Shown here piece after piece: positions 25,109 to 32,902 of a DNA stretch of 64,000 bases. The stretch is taken from positions 1 to 64,000 of the forward strand of contig CAYGOC010000007.1 in the NCBI GenBank assembly GCA_964351495.1, in the 5' to 3' direction. The position numbers were made by a program, and so were the translations under genes. Source of the DNA: CAYGOC01 sp964351495. Lineage in GTDB: Bacteria; Chlamydiota; Chlamydiia; Chlamydiales; SM23-39. Each line of letters starts with the position of its first letter. Position 1 is the first letter of the stretch. The notes beneath the pieces are model-generated. The model was not told where the DNA came from, did no database searches, and saw only the letters and a program-made list of their open reading frames with translations.

Positions 25109-26503
25109 ATGGAACTTTCAAAAACACCAGATACAAGAGAAGTGCTTTTTCAGGCTTTTCAAACGACGATAGAAGAGTCAGATAAGCTAAAACCTGATTC
25201 TGTAAAAGCAAGCTCTAATTTCAATCAGATTTATGAGGTAATATCTTCTGCTTTTACAAAACAAGACTTAAAAGAGCTTGCTAATAAAGTTTACGAAGCC
25301 GCAAAAGAGACGATTTTTGGAGAAAGCTATTTTGTTTCCTTTTTGAAAAGCCCTCTTGTTTGGCTCTATACCCGTATCAAAAGCTTACAACTAAAAGCTA
25401 TTGCATACAGCATGACTACTAAAAACAACATTACCAGCTTTTTCCAAAATAAGTACCTCATTCTTTCTCCAAAGAATAGAGAAAACTTGATACATTTAGA
25501 GTCCATTCATTGTCCTAACATTTCAGAAAGCGATATTCAAGGAGCTGTACTAGAAAACGAAAAAAAGCTTACTGTACTAAGAAAGAATCTTGCAGAAAAA
25601 GAAGAAATCCAAAAAAAGAATCTTCTTGATCTACACAACATACAAAACAGAATAAGGGAAGTTCATAATTCTATACTTTCTCTCGAAGATCTCCCAGAAA
25701 AGCTACAGCGCAAAAAAGAAGAACTTCAAGCTTTGAAAAATGAATTGAACGATTTGATCCCTGTAGTAAAAGCCTCGAGAGCAAAAACAAATAGCCCTTC
25801 ACAAGAACCATCAAAGAACCCCTCTATTGATCCTTCAATTAAAAACAAGAGATTGGAAACATTCAAAAGAAAAGCAAAAGAACTAGGAACTAAATTCAGT
25901 AAAAAAACACAAGAGTTCCTATCAAATGCTATTCCCGAAAAATTATCAGAAAATGAACAACTTATACTACAAAAAGACGAGGAATTGACCTCACTGAGAC
26001 AAGAAATTTCTGAACTAAAAGCTTATGATAAAACGCTTACAGCAAAAAAAAGAGCCTATGACATCTTAAACGCGAAAAAAGAAAGTCTTGTAGCCTCCAT
26101 TCGAGAAAATGATACTACCATCTCTGATTTGCAGACCCAAGTTCCTGAAAAAGAAGCTGTTTTACAAAAGGTAAAAGACCCAAAGAGGACTCTTACGAAA
26201 GTTCTTGCGAAACAAAAACAGGATGATATGTCTTTTTTCACACAAGAATTGCAGAAAATTCATCCCAACCTTTCTATAGGAAGTCCTAAAACAACACAAT
26301 CTACCAAAAAAGTAGAAAATAGAATGCTGGGCCACCCTCATAAAGAACTTACTGTTACAAATAACTACCCTATCTACCTAAACGGACAACTACACGGCTA
26401 TATCACAAAAACTCTTTCTTATGGTATCGACCCAAAAAATAAAGAAAACCCTTTTCTTTTTTCTGGAAAACAAGAAAGAAAAATTACAATAACGACTCTA
26501 TAG
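25109..26503 (+). CDS. unrecognised coiled-coil protein, second gene of the pair
   Basis: 464 aa, 12 bases after the previous gene with AAGGT before its ATG. N-terminal helical region with a hydrophobic patch (about residues 75-92), a central region of about 230 residues rich in Lys, Glu, Leu and Gln with coiled-coil character, interrupted by a Ser/Pro/Asn linker near 230-245, then a C-terminal segment with YPIYLNGQLHGYITKTLSYG and DP. The layout parallels the first gene, so the two may be diverged paralogues. No known family. Followed by a large hairpin. Confidence 0.75.
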   Translation: MELSKTPDTREVLFQAFQTTIEESDKLKPDSVKASSNFNQIYEVISSAFTKQDLKELANKVYEAAKETIFGESYFVSFLKSPLVWLYTRIKSLQLKAIAYSMTTKNNITSFFQNKYLILSPKNRENLIHLESIHCPNISESDIQGAVLENEKKLTVLRKNLAEKEEIQKKNLLDLHNIQNRIREVHNSILSLEDLPEKLQRKKEELQALKNELNDLIPVVKASRAKTNSPSQEPSKNPSIDPSIKNKRLETFKRKAKELGTKFSKKTQEFLSNAIPEKLSENEQLILQKDEELTSLRQEISELKAYDKTLTAKKRAYDILNAKKESLVASIRENDTTISDLQTQVPEKEAVLQKVKDPKRTLTKVLAKQKQDDMSFFTQELQKIHPNLSIGSPKTTQSTKKVENRMLGHPHKELTVTNNYPIYLNGQLHGYITKTLSYGIDPKNKENPFLFSGKQERKITITTL

Positions 26504-26507
26504 TCTT

Positions 26508-26583
26508 AAAAAACTCCCTTTAGCAAAAAAGCTTCTTGTAGGATATTTTCTCTATCCTTACAAAGAGGAAAAGGGAGTTTTTT
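26508..26583 (+). terminator. long terminator-like hairpin that also covers the ruvC ribosome-binding site
   Basis: The left arm AAAAAACTCCCTTT (26508-26521) is the exact complement of AAAGGGAGTTTTTT (26570-26583). An inner helix (about 26532-26545 with 26553-26568, one or two bulges) makes one long hairpin ending in a T run. It lies just after the cassette, so it could end that transcript. The right arm also contains the GGGAG that would act as the Shine-Dalgarno of ruvC. Confidence 0.6.
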
Positions 26584-27083
26584 TGCTTACAAAAGTTTTA
26601 GGAGTGGATCCCGGAACGAAAGTTACCGGATATGGAATTGTTCAAAAAACAGGTCGTTTTTTTAATGCTATAGCTTTTGGAGCTATTCGTCCCTCTATAA
26701 AGCTAGAACTTCCCCAAAAATACCACTTGATCTTTGAAGAGTTAAAAAAGCTAATCGAAACTTTTTCCCCAGATGCTATTTCTGTAGAAAGTCAGTTTGT
26801 TCATAAAAATGTCCAAAGTGCTATAAAACTAGGTATGGCAAAAGGAATGGTCCTTCTTTTGAGTAGCATGTACAATATACCTATATTTGAATATGCTCCT
26901 AAAAAAGCAAAACTTGCTGTAGTAGGAACCGGTTTTGCCAGTAAAGATCAGGTGCAAAAAATGGTGCAAACTCTACTCCAACTTCCCAAAGAACCTCTTT
27001 TAGAAGATATTACCGATGCTCTAGCTTTAGCCATTACCCATTTTCACGCCTTACCTTTGTCTATAGGAAAAGCCTATGTTTGA
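26583..27083 (+). CDS. ruvC: crossover junction endodeoxyribonuclease RuvC
   Basis: 166 aa Holliday-junction resolvase. The acidic catalytic residues are all present: D9 in GVDPGTK, E69 in SVESQF, D142 and D145 in EDITDALALAITH. The family N-terminus and the lack of an alternative ATG imply a TTG start at 26583, immediately after the hairpin whose right arm provides GGGAG. It overlaps ruvA by eight bases. Confidence 0.94.
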   Translation: MLTKVLGVDPGTKVTGYGIVQKTGRFFNAIAFGAIRPSIKLELPQKYHLIFEELKKLIETFSPDAISVESQFVHKNVQSAIKLGMAKGMVLLLSSMYNIPIFEYAPKKAKLAVVGTGFASKDQVQKMVQTLLQLPKEPLLEDITDALALAITHFHALPLSIGKAYV

Positions 27084-27642
27084 GTTTTTTAAAGGAAACC
27101 TGCAAGAAAAAGGACCTAGCCATGTGGTAATAGATGTACATGGCATCGGCTATAAGATCTTTATTCCCTTAAATGCCCATGTTCTCCTTCCTGAAGTGTC
27201 TAAAGAGGTCTTTCTCTATACTAGTTTTGTCGTAAGAGAAGATGCTCAAATTTTATATGGCTTTTTGAAAAAGGAAGAAAAAGCTCTCTTTGAACTGCTT
27301 CTTAGTGTATCCGGAATTGGCCCCAAAAGTGCTCTTGCCTTAATCGGTCATTTAGATATTGCTACCTTTCAACAAGCCCTACAAACCAATAACGTATCCT
27401 GGATAGCCAAAACCCCGGGTATTGGGAAAAAGACGGCAGAAAGGCTCATTATAGAGCTAAAAGACAAGGTAAAAACAAATGTTTACTCTCAAGGGATTTT
27501 GGCAGATGCCGTAGGGGCTTTAATCCACTTAGGGTACGACCTTGCCTCCTCCCAAAAAGCGGTTAAAAACGCCTATGATGAGAAAAACCATAAAGAAGAT
27601 TTAGGACTCCTAATCACCCAGGCTCTAAAGAAAATCAAATAA
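27076..27642 (+). CDS. ruvA: Holliday junction DNA helicase subunit RuvA
   Basis: 188 aa. N-terminal OB-fold (VVIDVHGIGYKIFIP), then the two helix-hairpin-helix motifs LLSVSGIGPKSALALIG and TPGIGKKTAERLIIELKDK, and the small C-terminal RuvB-contacting domain. It binds four-way junctions and recruits the RuvB motor, which is not in this window. ATG 27076 lies inside the end of ruvC, so the two are co-translated. Confidence 0.95.
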   Translation: MFEFFKGNLQEKGPSHVVIDVHGIGYKIFIPLNAHVLLPEVSKEVFLYTSFVVREDAQILYGFLKKEEKALFELLLSVSGIGPKSALALIGHLDIATFQQALQTNNVSWIAKTPGIGKKTAERLIIELKDKVKTNVYSQGILADAVGALIHLGYDLASSQKAVKNAYDEKNHKEDLGLLITQALKKIK

Positions 27643-27689
27643 TTCTCTTCTCTATTTTTTTAGCAAAAACTGTGCTATAGTTTCTTATC

Positions 27690-29030
27690 ATGAATCAAGA
27701 AACCATCGCCTCTATTATTACAGGAGCCTCTATAGGAGCTGTCTCGGGTATTCGTATTTCCGGAGATAGGGCTTTTTCTATAGCAAATGCCCTTTTTTCA
27801 GGGGATGTTTTTTCTTTTGCATCTCATACGGCTCATTATGGGAAAATCTTAGATGAAAAAGGAGAAGTGGTAGATACGGTCCTTTTAATTCCCATGAAAG
27901 GTCCTAAATCATATACGGGAGAAGACACTGTAGAAATTTTTTGTCATGGAGGCTCTATCCTCCCTAAAAAAATTTTACAACTGATCCTGCAAAAGGGGGC
28001 CAGGCTTGCCAAGCCGGGGGAGTTTACCTTAAGAGCTTTTTTACATAAAAAAATAGACTTAGCCCAAGCAGAAGCAGTCCAAAGCTTGATCGCAGCACAA
28101 AACGACTTTGCTTCAAAAGCTGCCAAAAACCAGCTAGAAGGGAAACTCTCCCAAAAAATAGCCTTCTTCCAAAAAAGGATCACCTACCTATCTGCTATTT
28201 TAGAAGCTTGGGTAGACTTTCCCGAAGAAGATCTAGCATTTTTACCCTCGGAAGAATTTCTAGAAATCTTATCTTCTGTCATAGAAGAAATAAAAATGCT
28301 TCTTTCTACTTTCACCCAAAAAGCCAAACTACAAGAAGGAATTTCCCTTGCTATTTTAGGTCCTCCAAATGCAGGTAAATCCTCTTTAATGAACTACCTT
28401 TTACAAAAAGAAAAGGCTATTGTAACCGAAATAGCGGGAACCACTCGGGATGTTTTAGAAGAAGACTTTTTACTAAAGGGATATTCTTTTCGGTTAATCG
28501 ATACAGCAGGAATTCGCGATACCTCCTGTGTGATCGAACAAAAAGGGATTGAAAAAGCCAAACAAAAAGCAAAAGAAGCAGACTTTATCCTCTATCTTAT
28601 GGACGCTAGCTCCCCTTCTTTTGACTTTTCTTTTATATCAGAAATCTCTCCTTCTAAAAGCCTTCTTGTATGGAATAAAATCGATAAGAAACCTCCTCCC
28701 GAGGCTTTAAAAGAATTTCCCTCTGTAGCGATTTCCGTAAAAGAAGAGATAGGGATTCATCTTTTACTAGATACAATTCTTTCTTTTTGTAATAAAACTC
28801 CTCTTGGGAAAGAAGAGGTTTTCATCACTTCAGAAAGACATAAAAAAGCGTTAGAGGATACGCTTTTTTTCCTTACAAAAGTGAAAAGCTCCTTTGTAGA
28901 AAAGACTTCTGCTGAATTTTTAGCAGCAGACATAAAAGAGGCTCTTTACTCTTTATCTTCTATTTTAGGAACTAACGTTACTGAAGATGTTTTAGATGCC
29001 ATCTTCTCTCAATTTTGCCTGGGAAAATGA
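27690..29030 (+). CDS. mnmE: tRNA-5-carboxymethylaminomethyl-2-thiouridine GTPase MnmE
   Basis: 446 aa. An N-terminal tetrahydrofolate-binding domain, a helical domain interrupted by a G domain with GPPNAGKSS, GTTRD and DTAG motifs, and the C-terminal FCLGK carrying the catalytic Cys. With MnmG (elsewhere) it modifies the wobble uridine of several tRNAs. Clear ATG without a Shine-Dalgarno. Its stop overlaps the ATG of nth (ATGA), a pair that is also adjacent in Chlamydia as far as I recall. Confidence 0.95.
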   Translation: MNQETIASIITGASIGAVSGIRISGDRAFSIANALFSGDVFSFASHTAHYGKILDEKGEVVDTVLLIPMKGPKSYTGEDTVEIFCHGGSILPKKILQLILQKGARLAKPGEFTLRAFLHKKIDLAQAEAVQSLIAAQNDFASKAAKNQLEGKLSQKIAFFQKRITYLSAILEAWVDFPEEDLAFLPSEEFLEILSSVIEEIKMLLSTFTQKAKLQEGISLAILGPPNAGKSSLMNYLLQKEKAIVTEIAGTTRDVLEEDFLLKGYSFRLIDTAGIRDTSCVIEQKGIEKAKQKAKEADFILYLMDASSPSFDFSFISEISPSKSLLVWNKIDKKPPPEALKEFPSVAISVKEEIGIHLLLDTILSFCNKTPLGKEEVFITSERHKKALEDTLFFLTKVKSSFVEKTSAEFLAADIKEALYSLSSILGTNVTEDVLDAIFSQFCLGK

Positions 29031-29638
29031 AAAAAAAGATCTCCTTTATCTGTAAAACACTCGATACCCTTTTTGAAAATCCAACGCCCCCCTTACACCA
29101 TACCAGTTTATACACCCTACTAATTGCCGTTCTTTTATCTGCCAGGGCTACTGATAAAAAAGTAAATGAACTCACGCCAAAACTATTTGAACTGGCAGAC
29201 ACCCCGGAAAAAATGGTTTTAGTAGAGGAGTCTTTACTACAAGAAATGATCCGTCCTATTGGTTTTTATAAAACAAAAGCCAAAGCTATTTTGGCTCTTT
29301 CTCATATTTTATTAGAAAAACATCAAGGGAAAGTGCCTTCTTCTTTAGAAGAACTAAAAAAGCTACCCGGTGTAGGCCATAAAACGGCTTCTGTGGTTAT
29401 GGCTCAAGGCTTTCATGTGCCCGCCTTTCCTGTAGATACCCATATTTTTCGCTCTGCAAAAAGATGGGGTCTTAGCTTAGGAAAAACGGTAGAAAAAGTA
29501 GAACAAGATTTAAAAAAAGCCTTTCCCCAAAAAGAGTGGATCCGAAAACATTTGCAAATTATCTACTTTGCCAGAAAATTTTGTCCTGCAAAAAAACATA
29601 CTGTAGCAAAGTGCCCTATCTGCTCCCATCTTACTTAA
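29027..29638 (+). CDS. nth: endonuclease III-type DNA glycosylase with incomplete Fe-S motif
   Basis: 203 aa from the ATG at 29027. The helix-hairpin-helix KKLPGVGHKTA contains the catalytic Lys and VDTHIFR the catalytic Asp, so glycosylase/AP-lyase chemistry for oxidised pyrimidines looks intact. The C-terminal 4Fe-4S loop, normally Cys-x6-Cys-x2-Cys-x5-Cys, reads FCPAKKHTVAKCPICSHLT and stops: three Cys remain with altered spacing and the fourth is missing. The cluster is therefore probably absent. Translationally coupled to mnmE. Confidence 0.9.
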   Translation: MKKKISFICKTLDTLFENPTPPLHHTSLYTLLIAVLLSARATDKKVNELTPKLFELADTPEKMVLVEESLLQEMIRPIGFYKTKAKAILALSHILLEKHQGKVPSSLEELKKLPGVGHKTASVVMAQGFHVPAFPVDTHIFRSAKRWGLSLGKTVEKVEQDLKKAFPQKEWIRKHLQIIYFARKFCPAKKHTVAKCPICSHLT

Positions 29639-29644
29639 ACTAGG

Positions 29645-29971
29645 CTAAAATCCGAGAAGGTACGCTCTATTTAACCAAGGAAAAAAAAGGCGGCTTATAC
29701 TCTGAGGATCCGCCAAGGCTTGCTGAAAGCTTTCTTGTCTAATCTCTATAGCAGAAGCTCTCTCTTGCAAGTTAAAAACTACACTTTCCAAAAAATTGTT
29801 ATCTGAAGAAATTTGCAACAAAAACAAAGATTCTACTTTCCACAACCTAAAATAAAGAGGATTTTCTGTTTGATTCTGTACTAAAAAATAGGGAATGCCA
29901 CTTCCTATAAGCTCATGGTTATCAAAAAACCTGTCTGTAGCATAACCCACTAGCACAAGCTTTACATTCAT
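29645..29971 (-). CDS. conserved-looking small protein of unknown function
   Basis: 108 aa with a well-placed ACAGGAG four bases before the ATG. It begins MNVKLVLVGYATDRFF and is rich in Phe, Leu and Gln, with no signal peptide and no membrane helix. No family is recognised. It lies convergent to nth with only a six-base gap. One copy of the dispersed element lies about 95-150 bases upstream of its start. Confidence 0.65.
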   Translation of the reverse strand: MNVKLVLVGYATDRFFDNHELIGSGIPYFLVQNQTENPLYFRLWKVESLFLLQISSDNNFLESVVFNLQERASAIEIRQESFQQALADPQSISRLFFPWLNRAYLLGF

Positions 29972-30064
29972 AAAACTCCTGTATTAAAAAAAATTGACAT
30001 CTATTTTACAGAACATAAAAACTTAATTTCTAGCATGTTCGTTAACTACAAACAGATGTTTGAA

Positions 30065-30120
30065 CCTCTCTATGGCTAAATCCAGGGGACTGCGTCGCGG
30101 TTTTGTTTGCAATTTTTTAC
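30065..30120. repeat. copy 2 of the short dispersed structured element
   Basis: ATGGCTAAATCCAGGGGA...TCGCGGTTTTGT matches the copy at 6811-6866 over about 36 positions with few differences. CCTCT (30065-30069) pairs with AGGGG (30084-30088) as in the other copy, with one G-U in place of A-T. A 27-codon frame opens at ATG 30072 and again reads M-x-K-x-R...RGFV. Confidence 0.45.
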
Positions 30121-30198
30121 AATCTCAAAAAACTTTTATTTTTTTAGAGCTTTAGCTAAAATTTGGCACCGTAAATTACCAACATACAAGGATATTTT

Positions 30199-30369
30199 AT
30201 GAACATTGATGCAATCAACCCTTATTCATGGGCCCCCGTAAATTATAGTGACCCAAACCCTTCTCCTGCGATTTCCACTGCAGAAGCTCCAGCTCCAAGC
30301 GCCCCAGCTGCAGACACAGACAGTCCGGCCATTCCTGGCTACGGGGGACTACCCGGATTTGGTGCTTAA
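30199..30369 (+). CDS. small Pro/Ala-rich protein, unknown function
   Basis: 56 aa, ATG at 30199 with AAGGAT six bases before it. Composition is striking: asparagine/tyrosine-rich start (MNIDAINPYSWAPVNYSDP), a central Pro-Ala-Ser stretch with APAPSAPAA, and a Gly-Pro-rich end YGGLPGFGA. No signal peptide. It is probably disordered. It is flanked upstream by the dispersed element and downstream by the convergent pseudopilin-like gene. Function unknown; being short, it could be missed by gene callers. Confidence 0.55.
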   Translation: MNIDAINPYSWAPVNYSDPNPSPAISTAEAPAPSAPAADTDSPAIPGYGGLPGFGA

Positions 30370-30375
30370 AACCCC

Positions 30376-30888
30376 TTACAGCTTGTTTTCTACAAGAAAA
30401 CATCTGTTAAAGGAAACTTCCCTTTTGCGGTGCTTTAAAAAGAGGGTGACTTCTATCACCCTCAAAACTGTTTTTTCTTCGTTAGTTTTCTCTTTTTTTA
30501 CGGTAAAAGAAAAAGATCTCTCTATAGGCTCCCCTTTTTTAGAAGGAAAATAGAGAAAAGACTCTTTAGTAGGCTCTAAAACAATCCGTTTCTTCTCTGA
30601 AAAGGCCTCCCAAGGGATCTTTCGGTTTAACAGTTTTTCATAAATCTCTGCGAAACTCACCTGGGAAATCCTATCAAATTCCATCTCTTGTATAATTTCT
30701 CTTTCTTGTCTTAAAAGATGAAACGAACTAGTCATCCAAGGTATGGCTACAAGAGTTAGTAAAAAAAGAGCAATCAATACCTCTAAAAGAAAAAAAGAAC
30801 GCGTTCTTTTCTTACAAAAGAAGATAGGGCTTGAACGATAAGAAATCACACGACGTAAGTAAATACTGAACCCCCCTTTTCTCTCCAA
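30376..30888 (-). CDS. prepilin-like protein (type II secretion/type IV pilus minor pseudopilin)
   Basis: 170 aa. RTRS-FFLLEVLIALFLL is a class III prepilin signal: basic leader, cleavage after a small residue (Ser rather than Gly), Glu at +5 and a hydrophobic helix. The rest is a small soluble head without family-specific motifs. The 5' end is uncertain: TTG 30888 has AAGGGG before it but overlaps the phosphoesterase by 77 bases; GTG 30849 is an alternative. No other secretion genes are adjacent. A hairpin (30442-30463) lies within its 3' coding region. Confidence 0.68.
   Translation of the reverse strand: MERKGGFSIYLRRVISYRSSPIFFCKKRTRSFFLLEVLIALFLLTLVAIPWMTSSFHLLRQEREIIQEMEFDRISQVSFAEIYEKLLNRKIPWEAFSEKKRIVLEPTKESFLYFPSKKGEPIERSFSFTVKKEKTNEEKTVLRVIEVTLFLKHRKREVSFNRCFLVENKL
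30442..30463 (+). terminator. possible terminator of the small Pro/Ala-rich gene
   Basis: GAGGGTGA (30442-30449) pairs perfectly with TCACCCTC (30456-30463), loop six bases, followed seven bases later by TTTTTT on the plus strand. It lies 73 bases after the plus-strand stop, inside the coding region of the convergent gene. Confidence 0.35.
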
Positions 30889-31552
30889 AGAGCCCCTTTC
30901 CTTTTTTCACGTTGTGCAAATGCCCAAAAATACATATGTCTACTTTATGCTTTTCCAGTAAAGAGGAGGTTTTCGAAGCTTTAAGGTCTGCCCCTATGGG
31001 AGGATAGTGGGTCATTACAATCTTTTTTTTCACAGAAGAAGAGAGGCTCTCTAAAGAGGCTTCTAATCGTAGAAGCTCTCTTGCAAAAATTTTCTCATCT
31101 TGTGCTGTATCTTTTTGTTTTCTAGAAGCCCTTGGATTGTGGGCTATCTCCACTATATCATCAAAATGATACTCCTGAGTGTCCCACAGCCTAGTGCCTG
31201 CAACTCCTAAACCTGTTTCTTCCCAGCTGTCATTTTGTATTACCTGTATAGAGGAGGGAAGGCTTTTTTCTATTTTTCCTTTAGAACCCCACCAATAGTC
31301 GTGGTTTCCTTTGATCATCAATTTTCTTCCGGGAAGTTTGTCAATCCAGTGTAAGTCCACTAAGGCATCTTCTAACTTGGAAGCCCAGGAAATATCCCCT
31401 GCTATTAAAACTAAATCCTCTTCTTTTATGACCTCTTTCCAGCCCCTCTCGATTTTTTCCACATAATTTTCCCAAGGACCCGAAAAAAACTCCATGCTTT
31501 TTTCCGGATTTGTAAGACTCAAGTGTAAATCAGAAAAGGCCCATACACGCAT
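30812..31552 (-). CDS. calcineurin-like metallophosphoesterase
   Basis: 246 aa. The metal-binding motifs appear in order: FSDLHLS (residues 6-12), IAGDISWA, KGNHDYWW, MTHYPPIG and FGHLHNVKK. The family hydrolyses phosphomono- or diesters with two metal ions; the substrate cannot be read from sequence. It lies six bases after glgC on the same strand; in C. trachomatis a predicted phosphohydrolase also sits beside glgC, from memory. Confidence 0.9.
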   Translation of the reverse strand: MRVWAFSDLHLSLTNPEKSMEFFSGPWENYVEKIERGWKEVIKEEDLVLIAGDISWASKLEDALVDLHWIDKLPGRKLMIKGNHDYWWGSKGKIEKSLPSSIQVIQNDSWEETGLGVAGTRLWDTQEYHFDDIVEIAHNPRASRKQKDTAQDEKIFARELLRLEASLESLSSSVKKKIVMTHYPPIGADLKASKTSSLLEKHKVDICIFGHLHNVKKGKGLFGEKRGVQYLLTSCDFLSFKPYLLL

Positions 31553-31558
31553 AAAAAA

Positions 31559-32848
31559 CTATAAAACAAATCCATCAGGAAGCGAGGTTCCCGCGCTTAC
31601 CACTATAATCCCATCTCGGATAAAAATGCCCTCTCCATCGTAGGTTTGCCTTTTTTTTTGGTTGATCAGCTTAACCCCCTTTCCCAGCCGCACATTTTCA
31701 TCCAAAATAGCCCTTTCTATGTGACAATTTTCTCCTATGTGTAAGCTCTGATAGGGCACTCTATCTTCATGGGTAGCCGGAAGATAAAAATGGGACCCTA
31801 ACGTAATAGACTGCCTGATAATAGTCCCTTTTTTTATATAACTTCTCATACCGATTACAGAATCTGTGATCTCTTCTGCCTCGATGATAGAGCCCTCACA
31901 TAAAATAGAACTACGTATTTTTGCCTCCTTTACTTTAGGACCGGATAAAAAGGTGGGCCTCGTAAAAATGGGCCTTGTATCGTCATAGGTATTGAGTCCA
32001 CAAAACTCTTTTGTCAAAGCTAAATTTGCCTCGTAAAAGGAAGAAACAGTTCCTATATCTTCCCAGTACCCATCGTATACGTAAGCATACGTATTTTTCT
32101 TGTGAATTTCTTTGGGAATTATGTGCTTGCCAAAATCTTCTCTCATATCTTCTTGTAAAATCCGAAACAATGCTTCCCTTTTAAAAATATAAATCCCCAT
32201 CGAAGCTAAATATTTAAGTTTCTCTTCTTGTTTCCCTTGGCAATTTTTCCTCAAAGATTCCGGAAGTACAAAAGAGTCTATCTTACTTAAATCTTTTGGC
32301 TTTTCAATAAAGTCTTCTACTTTGCTTTCTGAGTCTACCTTGATTATTCCGAGTCTGGAAGCCTCTTTTGCAGATACAGGAATCGTAGCTATCGTAAGAT
32401 CTGCTTTTTTTTGCTTGGCAAATTCAATCATTTTAATGAAATTCATATTGTAAAGCTGATCTCCTGAAAGGATTAAAAAATAATCAGCCGGACACTTTTT
32501 TATGGTAGGGAGACATTTTCTGACAGAATCTGCGGTCCCTTCAAACCACACTTTTTCCCCGTTAGGCCTCTCTTCCGGAGTCAAAAAATCCAAGGAACCG
32601 GGGAAAAAAGAATCAAAGTGATAGCTTTGTCTTAAATGATGCTCTAGCTCTGCTGTAAGATACTGTCCTAAAACAAAAATTTTACGAAGATCTGCATGAA
32701 TCGAATTTGATATAGGAATATCGATTAAACGATACCGACCTCCAAAAGGAACCGCCGGCTTACAGTGATTCAACGTCAAAGGAAAAAGGCGAGTTCCTTG
32801 TCCTCCTGCCATGATAATGGTGGCTACATCTTGCGTATTTTCCGTCAT
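31559..32848 (-). CDS. glgC: glucose-1-phosphate adenylyltransferase
   Basis: 429 aa from the ATG at 32848 (an upstream TTG at 32860 is closer to a GGGGG and possible). It makes ADP-glucose for glycogen synthesis. The N-terminal IIMAGGQGTRLFPLT and CKPAVPFGGRYRLID, the SGDQLY metal-binding stretch, the EDIGTVSSFYEANL motif and the C-terminal left-handed beta-helix repeats (SILCEGSIIEAE, VIGMRSYIKKG) are all present. Glycogen genes are widespread in Chlamydiota. Confidence 0.94.
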   Translation of the reverse strand: MTENTQDVATIIMAGGQGTRLFPLTLNHCKPAVPFGGRYRLIDIPISNSIHADLRKIFVLGQYLTAELEHHLRQSYHFDSFFPGSLDFLTPEERPNGEKVWFEGTADSVRKCLPTIKKCPADYFLILSGDQLYNMNFIKMIEFAKQKKADLTIATIPVSAKEASRLGIIKVDSESKVEDFIEKPKDLSKIDSFVLPESLRKNCQGKQEEKLKYLASMGIYIFKREALFRILQEDMREDFGKHIIPKEIHKKNTYAYVYDGYWEDIGTVSSFYEANLALTKEFCGLNTYDDTRPIFTRPTFLSGPKVKEAKIRSSILCEGSIIEAEEITDSVIGMRSYIKKGTIIRQSITLGSHFYLPATHEDRVPYQSLHIGENCHIERAILDENVRLGKGVKLINQKKRQTYDGEGIFIRDGIIVVSAGTSLPDGFVL

Positions 32849-32902
32849 TAAGTAGTTCAAAGCCCCCTATAAAACGGAAAATAGTTACAAGTTGTCCGGA
32901 AA

